A stretch of 64,000 nt of DNA from JAENVU01 sp963801105 (GTDB lineage Bacteria; Actinomycetota; Acidimicrobiia; IMCC26256; JAENVU01), in assembly GCA_963801105.1 (NCBI GenBank), contig CAWDDH010000003.1, forward strand, positions 1,302,001 to 1,366,000, read 5' to 3'. Below, one piece after another: positions 17,797 through 27,114 of this stretch. Within the stretch, counting starts at the first letter, position 1; the number at the start of each line of letters is the position of its first letter. The position numbers were made by a program, and so were the translations under genes. The notes under the pieces are model-generated. The model was not told where the DNA came from. It saw nothing but the letters and a program-made list of their open reading frames with translations, and searched no databases.

Positions 17797-19301
17797 CAGT
17801 CGGGCCAGACCGCGTCGAGGGCCCAGGGATCCGGCAGTCCGAGCTTGCCGGGGTTCATGATGCCGTGCGGGTCGAGCCCGGCCTTGATCGCCGCGAGCAC
17901 GTCGAAGGCGGGGCCGAGCGCGTCACGAACGAAGCGGGACCGGTTGAGCCCGACACCGTGGTGATGGCTGAGCGCGCCGCCGTGTGCGAGGACGGCCCGG
18001 GTCCCGGCATCCCACGCCGCCCGGTAGAACTGCTCCCGGTCGTCCCGGCCCGGCTGGCCGGCGAAGGTGAAATACAGGCAGGCACCGTCGGGGTACGAGT
18101 GGCTCTGGTGCGCGCTGGCGACGAGCGTGCCCGGTACGGCGCGGATCGCGGTCGTGGCCGCCTCGTAGATCTCGACGCACCGACGCCACGGGGCCGAGAT
18201 CTCCATCGTGTCGACGACGTAGTCGCGGCTGATCAGGGCCTGGAGCGCGCTGACGTCGTTGCGATGGCCGAGCCACTGCTCGACGAAGTCGACGTCGGCG
18301 AGGGTCGCGTCCCGGCACTCTTCCGCGACGACGGTCATCGTGGCGTCGACGATCGCCGCGTCGCCCTCGTCGAGGACGAGCACGAGGTGGTCGTCGGGAC
18401 CGGTGTGGTACGTGCGGTCCGCCTCGATCGCGTCGTACAGGCGCAGTACCGCGGGATGCGCGCCTCGCTGGACGATGCGCCGGCACGCGTCGTTCGCGGT
18501 CGCGAAGCTCGGGAAGGCGTAGGCCGCCCGCCGCTCGGTCGGAGGCACCGGATGCAGCTTGAGGCGCGCGCCGGTGATGACGCCGAGGGTTCCCTCGCTG
18601 CCGACGAACACCTGGTTCAGGTCGGGTCCGACCGCGGCCCGTGGCGCGCCGCCGGTGGTGATGCGGCGCCCGTCGGCGAGCGCGACGTCGAGGCCGACGA
18701 CCATGTCCTCGATCTTGCCGTACCGCGTGCTCATCTGCCCCGCCCCGCGGCACGCCAGCCACCCACCCACCGTGGAGAGGTCGATCGACTGGGGCCAGTG
18801 CCCGACGGTCAGGCCGTGGTCGGTGCGCAGGGTGTCCTCGAGCCACGTCCCGAACGTCCCCGGGAGCACGTCGAGGATCATCGACTCGTGGTCGACGTCG
18901 ACGATGCCGCTCATCGCGGTGAGATCCAGGACCACGCCGCCGTGGACGGGCACGCTCGCACCGCACACGCCACTGCGCCCGGCGGCGGGGGTCACCGGGG
19001 TGCGCGTCGCGTCGCACGCAGCGAGCACCGCCCCGACCTGGGCTGCGTCGCGTGGGCGGACGACGGCGGCGGCGCGAGCGGGGGTCTCGCCGTCCAGCGC
19101 CCAGATCATCGCGAGGGGCCACCAGTCGCGACTCGCCTCGGCGGTCACGTCGGCGGCGACGAGCACCTCCGCGCCGGTCCCGGCCAGCCGGGCGAGGAGC
19201 GCGTCGTCGACCGGCACCCGGGTGCCGCCGAGTCGGTCGGTGACGTCGGCCGCCGGCCGGGAGAACGCGATCGGTGTCGTGGGGGATCCGGAGTCGGTCA
19301 C
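17796..19301 (-). CDS. FAD-linked oxidase, alkyl-DHAP synthase-like
   Basis: 501 residues from GTG 19301. It has a VAO-type FAD domain (VVRPRDAAQVGAVLAACD, TPAAGRSGVCGASVPVHGGV, FVGSEGTLGVITGARLKLHP) and an FAD-oxidase C domain. The HHHGVGLNR motif near the C-terminus matches the histidine-rich active site of alkylglycerone-phosphate synthase, which swaps an acyl for an alkyl chain on DHAP to begin ether-lipid synthesis. The mid-protein GHWPQSIDLSTVGGWLACRG also matches AGPS. D-2-hydroxyacid dehydrogenase of the same fold is the main alternative. Its neighbours are glpD and a glycerol kinase. Confidence 0.85.
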   Translation of the reverse strand: MTDSGSPTTPIAFSRPAADVTDRLGGTRVPVDDALLARLAGTGAEVLVAADVTAEASRDWWPLAMIWALDGETPARAAAVVRPRDAAQVGAVLAACDATRTPVTPAAGRSGVCGASVPVHGGVVLDLTAMSGIVDVDHESMILDVLPGTFGTWLEDTLRTDHGLTVGHWPQSIDLSTVGGWLACRGAGQMSTRYGKIEDMVVGLDVALADGRRITTGGAPRAAVGPDLNQVFVGSEGTLGVITGARLKLHPVPPTERRAAYAFPSFATANDACRRIVQRGAHPAVLRLYDAIEADRTYHTGPDDHLVLVLDEGDAAIVDATMTVVAEECRDATLADVDFVEQWLGHRNDVSALQALISRDYVVDTMEISAPWRRCVEIYEAATTAIRAVPGTLVASAHQSHSYPDGACLYFTFAGQPGRDDREQFYRAAWDAGTRAVLAHGGALSHHHGVGLNRSRFVRDALGPAFDVLAAIKAGLDPHGIMNPGKLGLPDPWALDAVWPD

Positions 19302-19338
19302 GGGGCGCCAGCGTACGGGGATCCGCGCGAGGCCGTCG

Positions 19339-20973
19339 CTACTCCGTGGGGTGCGTGCCGAGGCCGAGGTCGAGCACGGTCTCGGGCAGCCCTGCCGCCG
19401 TCCGCTCGTGCTCCAGCGCGGCTCGGTATCCCTCGACCTCGCTGTCGATCCGGGCCTCGTCCCATCCCAGCTCGCCGGCGAGGAGCCGGGCGACGCTCGC
19501 AGCCGCGGCCGCGGTGGCGTCGCGGGCGAGGAGCCGGGCCCGGGTGCGGCGCGAGAGGACGTCGTCGAGGGTCGTGGCCATCTCCTCGCGGACTGCGTAC
19601 ACCGCTTCGGCCCTCCGGTACGGGAGCCCGGGCACCAGCGGTGCCGCGAGATCGGGGTCCGCGTCGGCGAGTTCCAGGATCTCGACGGCGAGGCTTCCGT
19701 ACCGGCGGGCAAGGTGCTCGTCGTCCGGTGCGGGTCCGGACGCGCCGAGCAGGGGCAGCTTCTTGGTCCGGCACGTGGCCTTGCGTCCGAGCGCCCCGAC
19801 GACGACGTCGGTCGTGTCCTCGGCCATCTTCCGGTAGGTCGTGAGCTTCCCGCCGGTCACTGTCACCAGCCCCGAGCGCGACGCCGCGACCTTGTGGCGG
19901 CGGGAGAGGTCCGCGGTCTTCTGCCCGACGGTGCCACCGGTGACGAGCGGGCGGAGCCCGGCCCACGTTCCGACGACGTCGGCCTCGGTGAGCGGCTCGG
20001 CGAGCGCGAGGTTCATCGCGTCGAGGAGGTACTTGACGTCCTCGGGCGTGCACTGCGGGTCGTCGATCGGGCCGTCGTAGTCGGTGTCGGTGGTCCCGAT
20101 GTAGGTGAAGTCGCCCCACGGCACCACGAAGATCGACCGGCGGTCCTTCGGGACCGGGACGATCGCCGCGATGTCGTTGCGAACCTTCTCCCAGGGCACC
20201 GTGATGTGGATGCCCTTGGCGGGCCGGATCGATCGCGGGTGGGTGCCCTCGTCGAGCGCGCGGACCTCGTCGGAGAAGACACCGGCCGCGTTCACGACCG
20301 AGGCTGCGCGGACGGTGAACGTCCGGCCGTCGGCTTCGACCGTGGCGCCGTCGATCTTCCCGGCCGCGTCCTTGTGGAGCGCGGTGACGCCCGCGTGGTT
20401 CGCGAGCACGGCGCCGTGACGGGCCGCGGTGCGGGCGAGAGTGAGCGTGTAGCGCGCGTCGTCGGTCTGGGCGTCGTAGTAGAGGTACGCCGCGGCGACG
20501 TTCGCCTCGCGCAGCGTCGGCATGTGCGCCATCGCGGTGGGCTTGTCGATGCGCTGGTGCAGCTTCCCGATGCGGGCGCCCCCGGTGAAGTCGTACATCC
20601 ACATCGCGCTGCCGAGCGCCCGGGCGATCTTCGGGTTGATGAGGCCGTCGCGACTCAGCACCGGAATGAGGAACGGGAGGACGCGGACGAGGTGTGGTGC
20701 GTTCTTCAACGCGCGCTGACGTTCGTGCAGCGCGTCGTAGACGAGTCGGATCTCACGCTGCTGGAGGTACCGGAGCCCGCCGTGGACGAGCTTCGATGAC
20801 TTCGAGGAGGTGCCGCTCGCGAAGTCGTCGCGCTCGACGAGCGCGGCGCGCAGGCCACGGCTCGCGGCGTCGAGGGCCACGCCACAGCCGGTGATCCCGC
20901 CGCCGATGACGAGCACGTCGAACTCCTCGGACTCCAGGCGGGCGAGCGCGTCGACGCGGTCGAATGCGGACAT
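19339..20973 (-). CDS. glpD: Aerobic glycerol-3-phosphate dehydrogenase
   Basis: 544 residues, membrane-associated FAD enzyme that oxidises sn-glycerol 3-phosphate to DHAP and feeds electrons to quinone. The FAD site is VLVIGGGITGCGVALDAASR; ERDDFASGTSSKSSKLVHGG, YIGTTDTDYDGP and GGKLTTYRKMAED are family motifs. A -10 box TAGCCT (20985-20980) ends 6 bases before the ATG, indicating a leaderless transcript that starts the glpD/flavoprotein/kinase operon. DHAP, its product, is the backbone precursor for the neighbouring AGPS-like enzyme. Confidence 0.95.
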   Translation of the reverse strand: MSAFDRVDALARLESEEFDVLVIGGGITGCGVALDAASRGLRAALVERDDFASGTSSKSSKLVHGGLRYLQQREIRLVYDALHERQRALKNAPHLVRVLPFLIPVLSRDGLINPKIARALGSAMWMYDFTGGARIGKLHQRIDKPTAMAHMPTLREANVAAAYLYYDAQTDDARYTLTLARTAARHGAVLANHAGVTALHKDAAGKIDGATVEADGRTFTVRAASVVNAAGVFSDEVRALDEGTHPRSIRPAKGIHITVPWEKVRNDIAAIVPVPKDRRSIFVVPWGDFTYIGTTDTDYDGPIDDPQCTPEDVKYLLDAMNLALAEPLTEADVVGTWAGLRPLVTGGTVGQKTADLSRRHKVAASRSGLVTVTGGKLTTYRKMAEDTTDVVVGALGRKATCRTKKLPLLGASGPAPDDEHLARRYGSLAVEILELADADPDLAAPLVPGLPYRRAEAVYAVREEMATTLDDVLSRRTRARLLARDATAAAAASVARLLAGELGWDEARIDSEVEGYRAALEHERTAAGLPETVLDLGLGTHPTE

Positions 20974-21014
20974 CGGGCCAGGCTATCGGTCGGTCGGAAC
21001 GGTTCTTCTGCTCG

Positions 21015-21842
21015 TCACGGCACCAGCGCGGCGCGGGACTCGACCACCGGATAGTCGAGAAAGGCGGTCCGGGTCACGGGTGCGAGGTCCTGCCAGTCCC
21101 CACCGTCCAGGCGCCACCGCACCGCGAGGCGCACGAGCGCGCGCACCCGGTAGGCGGGCCGGGCCCGGCGCTCGTAGGTGTGGGTGATCTCCGAGCGCGC
21201 CGGCGGGGGCGAGCCGAGCCCGTCGGCCGCGGCGAGCGAGTCGTCGCCGAAGTCCCAGCTCACCGAGGCGGGCATGGCCTCGACATCGACCGTCATCCCC
21301 AACTCGCGCACGGTGTCGGCGATCGGCGCGCCCGTGTAGCCCGCCACCCAGAACCACGTCTCGAGACCGGTGAGCCCCCGCCCGGACGGGCTCGCGCCGA
21401 CGCTCGCCGCAGGGTAGGGGAGGTCGCGCACGGCCTCCTCGGCGAGCGCGCGGGGGTCCACGCCGAACTGGGTCGGCGCGATCCAGACACTGGTGAGGTA
21501 GGTCCCGTCGCAGTACACGTGGTACGGCCGGTACTCCGGGCCGGGTGCCGGCGGCATGGGCACCGGCCGGAAGTCGCCCACGGGGGTGCGGCGGAGGAAG
21601 AACGCGCCCGGCGCGAGCACCCACGACCGCAGACAGTCCTGCGTCGCTCCTCCGCTCGACGACCGCGTCTCGACCCAGGTGCCGCGGCGGCGCAGCTCGA
21701 CGTGCGCGCCGGTCGGGTCGGTGTCCACGGCCGCGGTCTCGTCGACCGCGGCACCGGCCACGGGTCCGATCAGCGGGCCGACGAGCGCGGCCACGAGCAC
21801 CGTCGTGGTGAGGATCCCCGGACCGGGGCGGGAGGATCGCAT
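21015..21842 (-). CDS. Secreted protein with PKD-like beta domain
   Basis: 275 residues from the ATG at 21842. A cleavable signal peptide is visible (about 1-31, ILTTTVLVAALVGPLIGPVA, cleavage near GAA). The mature part has two cysteines, DCLRSWV and HVYCDGTYL, and a C-terminal module with MPASVSWDFGDDS and SEITHTYERR, the PKD/chitinase-A-like hallmark. It is likely an extracellular adhesin or surface protein; no catalytic residues seen. It lies within a much longer open frame that extends from the CaiB gene upstream, which is judged non-coding here. Confidence 0.78.
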   Translation of the reverse strand: MRSSRPGPGILTTTVLVAALVGPLIGPVAGAAVDETAAVDTDPTGAHVELRRRGTWVETRSSSGGATQDCLRSWVLAPGAFFLRRTPVGDFRPVPMPPAPGPEYRPYHVYCDGTYLTSVWIAPTQFGVDPRALAEEAVRDLPYPAASVGASPSGRGLTGLETWFWVAGYTGAPIADTVRELGMTVDVEAMPASVSWDFGDDSLAAADGLGSPPPARSEITHTYERRARPAYRVRALVRLAVRWRLDGGDWQDLAPVTRTAFLDYPVVESRAALVP

Positions 21843-21989
21843 GCAGACACCACCATCCTTGGTCAACCGTTCGCCCGTCCCTGGGCAGCCGTTCGGCCCG
21901 GCGTGCGTCCCCTCGCTTCCCTGCCCGCCCCGGGCCCGGGCGCACAAGATACGGAGATGGCGCGCGGATGTCCGCGCGCGTGCGGTGAA

Positions 21990-23226
21990 TTACCCGCGGA
22001 TTGGGGAGGCGGGACGACACCACGCCGGCCGACTCCCACCGCTCCAGCGTCGCGTCGTCGGTGCCGAGCAGCTCGCGCAGCACCTCCCGGTTGTGCTCGC
22101 CGCGGAACGCGGGCCGGCCGTGCGCGCCCGTCGTCGCGTCGGAGAACCGCCACGGTGCCTCGGGGATGCGGACCGTGCCCCCGAGGCGGTCGTCCACCGC
22201 GACGGTCGCGCCGCGTGCGTCGGCCCATGCGGAGGTCGCAGCGGCGCCGGCGGAGCGGACGATGCCCATCGGCAGTCCGGCTGCGGCCAGCGTGGTCTCC
22301 AGCTCGACCAGATCCGTGTGATCGAGCGTCCACCGCTCGATCTCGACGAGCAACTCGGCGCGATGCGCGCGGCGGGCGGTCGGGACGAAGCGGGGGTCCT
22401 CGAGCAGGTCCGGCCGACCCATCGCGACGCAGTACTGCTCGAGCAGCCCGGGTCCGGCCGGATCGCCGGCGACGACGATCGACGGGCCCGCCCCGGTCCG
22501 CAGGATCGGCGAGTAGGGCGGCGAGAGGACGGGCCGGTAGTCGCCCGGCTCGACGGGGGAGAGGTCCCAGTGCGCGAAGTCGTTGGCGTGCAGAAGCGCC
22601 TCGGCCATGTCGACCTCGACCCACTGGCCGAGACCGGTCCGCTCCCGCTGGAAGAGCGCGGCGACGATCGCGCTCGTGAGGTGGAGTCCCGCGTACACGT
22701 CGGCGTGGCTCATGCCGTCCTGGAGCATCTCGACGGCCTCGGGGGTACCCGCGGCGTCGGCCCGCCAGCGCCCGCCCGCCTCGATGAGCCCCATCTCGGC
22801 GTGGATGACCACCGCGTAGGCGCGCCGGTCACACCACGGGCCGGTCTGGCCGTACCCGCTGATCGAGGCGAGCACGAGACGCGGGTTCGCCGCGCGCAGC
22901 GCCTCCCAGCCGATCCCGAGTCGGTCGATGACGCCGGGCCGGTAGTTCTCGATCACCACGTCGACGTGCTCGGCGAGGGAACGCACGATCGCCGCGCCCT
23001 CGGGGTGACCGAGGTCGACCGAGATGTTGCGCTTCCCGGTGTTCTGTTGCGCGTAGTACAGGGAGATCGAACCGACCTTGGGCTGCGCGAAGCGCGTGAG
23101 GTCGCCCTCCGGTGGTTCGAGCTTGACGACCTCGGCGCCGAGGTCGTGGAGGTTGCGGCCCGCGATCGGGCCCGAGAGCACCCGCGAGAGATCCAGCACG
23201 CGGATGCCCGCGAGCGGACCCTCCAC
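21990..23226 (-). CDS. CaiB/BaiF family CoA transferase, C-terminus frameshifted
   Basis: Family III CoA transferase, GTG start at 23226 (MEGPLAGIRVLDLSRVLSGP). Seen are LGAEVVKLEPPEGD, the NTGKRNISVDLGHPEGAA substrate loop, IENYRPGVIDRLGI, and the catalytic Asp in MLQDGMSHADVYAG. The family core ends near LERWESAGVV, but the frame then runs on another ~330 codons through the next gene. Removing one base near 21993-22040 brings a TAA at 21992-21990 into frame, giving 411 residues, the normal size (1237 bases = 3x412+1). It is coupled to the rhodanese upstream. Confidence 0.85.
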
Positions 23227-23562
23227 TCAGATCACCGAGCCCGCCGCGCCGTCGTCGCCCACGACCTCGAGCCCGAAGGCCATCCAGGCCTGCATCCCGC
23301 CCGCGAGGTTCACCGCGTCGAGGCCCTGCTCGCGGAGGAACGCGGTGGCCTGGGCCGAGCGCGCCCCGCTGCGGCAGATGCAGAGGATGGTCCGCCCGCG
23401 CGGGAGCGACTCCCACGCAGCGGGGATCGAGCCGAGTGGGTGGTGGCGCGCGTCGGGGGCGTGGCCGGCGGCGAACTCGTGGTGCTCGCGGACGTCGAGC
23501 AGGACCGGGTCGTCGAGCTCGTCGACCTCGCCGACGGTGGTCGCGGGGACGGCGTCGCTCAT
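23227..23562 (-). CDS. Single-domain rhodanese-like protein
   Basis: 111 residues, one rhodanese domain. The active-site loop is CICRSGARS, with the second Cys as the sulfur-accepting residue; VLLDVREHHEFAAGHAPDA and NLAGGMQAWMAFGLEV are conserved framework. It probably handles persulfide sulfur in the cytoplasm. The ATG overlaps the stop of the RNase gene (ATGA), and its stop abuts the CaiB start, so all four genes form one tightly coupled operon. Confidence 0.9.
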   Translation of the reverse strand: MSDAVPATTVGEVDELDDPVLLDVREHHEFAAGHAPDARHHPLGSIPAAWESLPRGRTILCICRSGARSAQATAFLREQGLDAVNLAGGMQAWMAFGLEVVGDDGAAGSVI

Positions 23563-24974
23563 CGGGATCCTCGTCGGTTCGTCGTGGCGGTCTTCGCCGC
23601 CTGCGACCGGGCGGGCTGCTTCTTCGCGCCCGGCGCGCCGGTCTGCTTCTTCGCGGCCTGCTTCGCGGGGGCTTTCCCGGTCGGGGCCGCGGTGGTCTTC
23701 GCCCCCTGCTTCTTGGCGGGCTGCTTCTTCGTGGTCGGCGCGGCGGTCTTCTTCGCCGGCTTGGTCGCCTTGGCCGGGGCCTTGCTCGCCGTCTTCTTCG
23801 TGGGCGTCGGCTTGGCGGCGGTCTGCTTCGGCGTCGTGACGGCCTTCGCAGGCTGCTTCTTCTTCGCCGCCGCCGGCTTCTTGGCGGGCTGTTTCTTCGT
23901 GGTCGGCGCGGCGGTCTTCTTCGCCGGCCGGGTCGCCGTGGCGGGGGCCTTGGTCGGCGTCTCGGACGGTGAGGCGCCGGTGCCGGGCGTGCGGCGCGGC
24001 GGAGGCCGTGTCGGGACGGGAGCGGTGGTGGAGCTCGCCGGGGTGGCCTTGGCCTTCTTGGGCCGGCGTCGCCGGAGCTCGGCCTCGACCGTCTCGTCGC
24101 TGGGCGCGCCGGCGACCTTGGCAAAGCCGGGGAGCGCGAGCTCGATGCCGCGCCGCGGTGCGTCGACGGCCTGGATCACGAAGCGCCGCGTCTCGCCGCG
24201 GGTGAGGACATCGCGCGCCCGGGTCGGGCGGGGGTCGCCCATCGCCCCGAGCGGGATGTAGCAGCGCACGTCGTCGACGACGATGAACGCACCGTGCGAG
24301 GAGAAGGCGTCCACGAGGCCCTCGACCTCGGTGCCGAGACGATGGTCGATCACGAACTGCAGGAACGGCGCGGGCTGGTTGACCGCCTCCGGCTCGGTCG
24401 TCTCGGTGGTCTCCTGGTTGCGCGTGCCACGCCGGCGCCGACGACCGCCGGTCTGGTTGGTGAGCGCGTCGGCGGTGGCCTCCGCGATCGCCTCCCGGAC
24501 CTGCTCGGCGTTCTTGGCGTCCTTCTTGGCCCGCTGCGTGGTCTTGCGGCTGACGATCCCGCGCACGGGGCGGCGGAGCGAGAAGATCCAGCCGACACCC
24601 GGCACGGGCTTGCCACCGATGAGCCGGCCGGGTTCGAACAGCCACTCGTACTCGGCATGGAACTCCTGGAACGAGTCGTTCGACACGACCGTCGCCTTGG
24701 TGCGGTTCGCGATCTGGAGCAGGAACCCGTCGCCGCGCCCGACGGCGCCGGCCGGTGGCGACACCACCTCGCTGTTGATCTCCGCCTTCGCGAACGCCGC
24801 GCGCTCGGAGGGGTCGATGCGGTGCTCGAAGCTCGCGTCCACGACCACCGTCACGGTCGCGTCGTCGTGCTCGGTCAGGAACGCCGCCACCGCCTCCCGC
24901 AACTGCGCGAGGCTCGGCTCGGTGCGCCCCTCGGTGGCCAGGTTCGACCCGTCGATCACGAAATGGTCAGCCAT
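23559..24974 (-). CDS. NYN-type RNase with S1/OB-like domain and long Lys/Ala/Pro tail
   Basis: 471 residues. About 1-145 is a PIN-like NYN/Zc3h12a nuclease domain: HFVIDGSNLA, VTVVVDASFEHR and GRGDGFLLQIANRTKATVVS carry the acidic metal-binding residues, followed by SNDSFQEF. After a basic linker (GGRRRRRGTRN), about 205-285 resembles an S1-like OB fold (GTEVEGLVDAFSSHGAFIVV to RFVIQAVDAPRRGIELAL). From about 295 the protein is low-complexity, rich in Lys, Ala, Pro and Thr, like histone H1-type tails, with a repeated PAKKTAAPTTKKQPAKK unit. The start ATG 24974 overlaps the ligase stop; GTG 24977 is an alternative. Likely an RNA-binding ribonuclease. Confidence 0.82.
   Translation of the reverse strand: MADHFVIDGSNLATEGRTEPSLAQLREAVAAFLTEHDDATVTVVVDASFEHRIDPSERAAFAKAEINSEVVSPPAGAVGRGDGFLLQIANRTKATVVSNDSFQEFHAEYEWLFEPGRLIGGKPVPGVGWIFSLRRPVRGIVSRKTTQRAKKDAKNAEQVREAIAEATADALTNQTGGRRRRRGTRNQETTETTEPEAVNQPAPFLQFVIDHRLGTEVEGLVDAFSSHGAFIVVDDVRCYIPLGAMGDPRPTRARDVLTRGETRRFVIQAVDAPRRGIELALPGFAKVAGAPSDETVEAELRRRRPKKAKATPASSTTAPVPTRPPPRRTPGTGASPSETPTKAPATATRPAKKTAAPTTKKQPAKKPAAAKKKQPAKAVTTPKQTAAKPTPTKKTASKAPAKATKPAKKTAAPTTKKQPAKKQGAKTTAAPTGKAPAKQAAKKQTGAPGAKKQPARSQAAKTATTNRRGSR
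23712..23928. repeat. 49-bp repeat within the basic tail of the RNase gene
   Basis: The segments 23712-23760 and 23880-23928 are identical except for one base (c/t at the tenth or so position of the gctgcttc/gctgtttc stretch) and sit 168 bp apart in the same frame. They encode the two copies of the PAKKTAAPTTKKQPAKK unit, so the tail probably grew by unequal recombination. Confidence 0.85.
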
Positions 24975-26543
24975 CACTCGATTCCCAACTCGGCGGCCGC
25001 GAGGGACCGCAACAGCTTGTAGTCGGCCTTGCCGTTCGGCGCGCGCCGCATGTCGTCCAGCGTGATCACCCGGCGCGGGATCTTGTACCCGGCGAGGCCT
25101 CGATCACGGCAGTGGTCCCGGATCGCGGCCTCGTCCGCCGCGGTCCGCAGGACCACCAGTGCCACCACCATCTCACCGAATCGGGCGTCGGGCACACCGA
25201 GCACGACACAGTCGTCGATCGCCGGGTGCTCCCGGAGCACCAACTCGACCTCCTCGGGGTACACCTTCTCGCCGCCGGTGTTCACCGTGGCCGAGCCCCG
25301 GCCGAGGAGCCGGATGGTGCCGTCGGCGTCCACGGTGGCGTGGTCCCCCGGGATGGAATAGCGCACACCGTTCACCGTGCGGAACGTCTGGGCGGTCTTC
25401 TCCGGGTCCTTGTAGTACCCGAGCGGGATCGGCCCGCCCACGCCGACCATGCCCACCACGTCGCTGCCCGGGCGCGACCTCGCGCCCGTCGTCGGTGAGC
25501 ACGCGGACCCGGTCGTTGACCGCGAAGCGGGCCGGGGCGATCTCGGTGTCGGCCGATCGGGCCGCGGATCGAGACATGAGCCCCTCGGACGCCCCGAGCG
25601 AGTCGAGGAGGGTGATGTCGGGGAGGTGGTCCAGCAGCCCACGCTTGACCTCCGGGCTCCACGTGACCCCGCTCGACGTGATCGCGCGGAGCGATCCCAG
25701 CGACCACCTGTCCCGGTCACGGTCGAGCGCGTCGAGCAGCGGCCGGGCGAACGCGTCGCCGACGATGGTCAGCACCGCGACGTCGTTGCGATCCACCTCG
25801 TCCCAGATCCGGTCGGCGTCGAGTCCCATCTCGTCGATCAGGACGACGGTGCCGCCGCCCGAGAGGGTCGAGAGCGTGATGAACAGCCCGGTGCCGTGCA
25901 TGAGCGGGCACGCCGGCAGCGTGGTGGCCGCCTGCTTGCCGGCCCGGACGGCGGCGAGGGGGTCGGGCGGCGCGGTGCCCGGACGGCCCATCTGCCACAG
26001 GGCCACGTAGAGGTCGTCGTTGCGCCACATGACGCCCTTGGGCATCCCGGTGGTGCCCCCGGTGTAGAGGAAGATCAGGTCGTCGCCGTCGGGAGGGCGG
26101 ACGACACCGGGCGGCTCGTGGGCCACCGCGGCGTCGTAGTCGGGCCCGAGCTCGATCACGAGCGGCGCCGGACCCTGGAGCAGATCGACGGCCGCGTGCA
26201 CGGTCGGGGCGAACCGGGGCTCGGTCAGGACCGCGACCGAGTCCGAGTCGGCGAGCAGGTACCGGGTCTCCTCGACGCCGTAGCGGAAGTTCACGTTCAC
26301 CGGGACGGCCCCGAGCCGGAGCGCCGCGAAGAAGACCTCGAGGTACTCGGGCCGGTTCACGAGGTCGATCGCGACCTTCGACCCGGCGGTGACCCCTCGT
26401 GCGGCGAGGAACCCGGCGAGGCCCGCGGCCCGCCGCCGGAGCTCGCCGTAGGTCCCGCGCTGCTCGCCGCAGACGACGGCGGTGCGGTCGGGGACTTCGG
26501 ACGCGATCCGGTCCCAAACGTCCGCGAAGCTCCATCCGGCCAT
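24974..26543 (-). CDS. AMP-forming acyl-CoA ligase, frameshifted
   Basis: Fatty-acyl/aryl-CoA synthetase. The P-loop LYTGGTTGMPKGVMWRND, the A5-like SLGASEG and A8-type GGEKVYPEEVE are seen, and the catalytic Lys is in RAPNGKADYKLLRSL. The N-terminal part reads in one frame to DDGREVAPG and the rest (SDVVGMVGVGGPIPLGYYKD onward) in the next; one extra base in the cccggg run at 25467-25472 explains it (1570 = 3x523+1; repaired 522 residues, a normal length). A -10 box TAGCCT (26557-26552) lies 8 bases before the ATG and heads the operon ligase-RNase-rhodanese-CaiB. Confidence 0.9.
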
Positions 26544-26614
26544 CAGGGGGGAGGCTACCGGCGACGGACGGCGGCACCGCCGGTCGGGCCCGGGCGGCGC
26601 GGTAGCGTCCCAAC

Positions 26615-27097
26615 ATGGCGGCCGACTTCGCGACCCGAGCCCGCGCGTGGATGGACCGGGTGGCCCCCGAGGGCGAGCGCCCCGCGTCGACCGCGCGGGG
26701 CGTGCACCACGCGGCGTTCATCTGCTCCGACGTCGGTGCGACGATCGACTTCTACCAGGACCTGCTCGGCTTCCCGCTCGTCGAGATCTTCGAGAACCGG
26801 GACTACCCGGGCAGCGCGCACCTCTTCTTCGACATCGGGAACGGCAACCTGCTCGCGTTCTTCGACTTCCCCGGCTACGAGCACCCGGAGTTCCACGAGA
26901 CGCTCGGTGGCGTGCAGCACGTGGCGATCTCGATGGCGCCCGAGCACTTCCGGACCCTGAAGGCGCGGCTCGACGCCGACGGGATCCCGTACCGGGGCCC
27001 CGATCTGGGGGTGGCGAACTCGGTCTACCTCGAGGATCCCGACGGTCTCCGGATCGAGCTCTGCACCGCGCCGTTGCGCGACACGAACTTCGACTGA
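26615..27097 (+). CDS. VOC (glyoxalase/dioxygenase) family protein
   Basis: 160 residues with one vicinal-oxygen-chelate module: GVHHAAFICSDVGATIDFYQ, the central NLLAFFDFPGYEH, then VQHVAISMAPEHFRTL and EDPDGLRIELCTAP. The metal residues expected of the fold (His near 30, Glu near 147) are present, so it may be an active isomerase, lyase or dioxygenase; the substrate is unknown. The -10 box TAGCGT at 26603-26608 is 6 bases from the ATG. It is divergent from the acyl-CoA ligase (71 bases between starts). Confidence 0.85.
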   Translation: MAADFATRARAWMDRVAPEGERPASTARGVHHAAFICSDVGATIDFYQDLLGFPLVEIFENRDYPGSAHLFFDIGNGNLLAFFDFPGYEHPEFHETLGGVQHVAISMAPEHFRTLKARLDADGIPYRGPDLGVANSVYLEDPDGLRIELCTAPLRDTNFD

Positions 27098-27114
27098 GCC
27101 GCGGGCCGGCGGCG

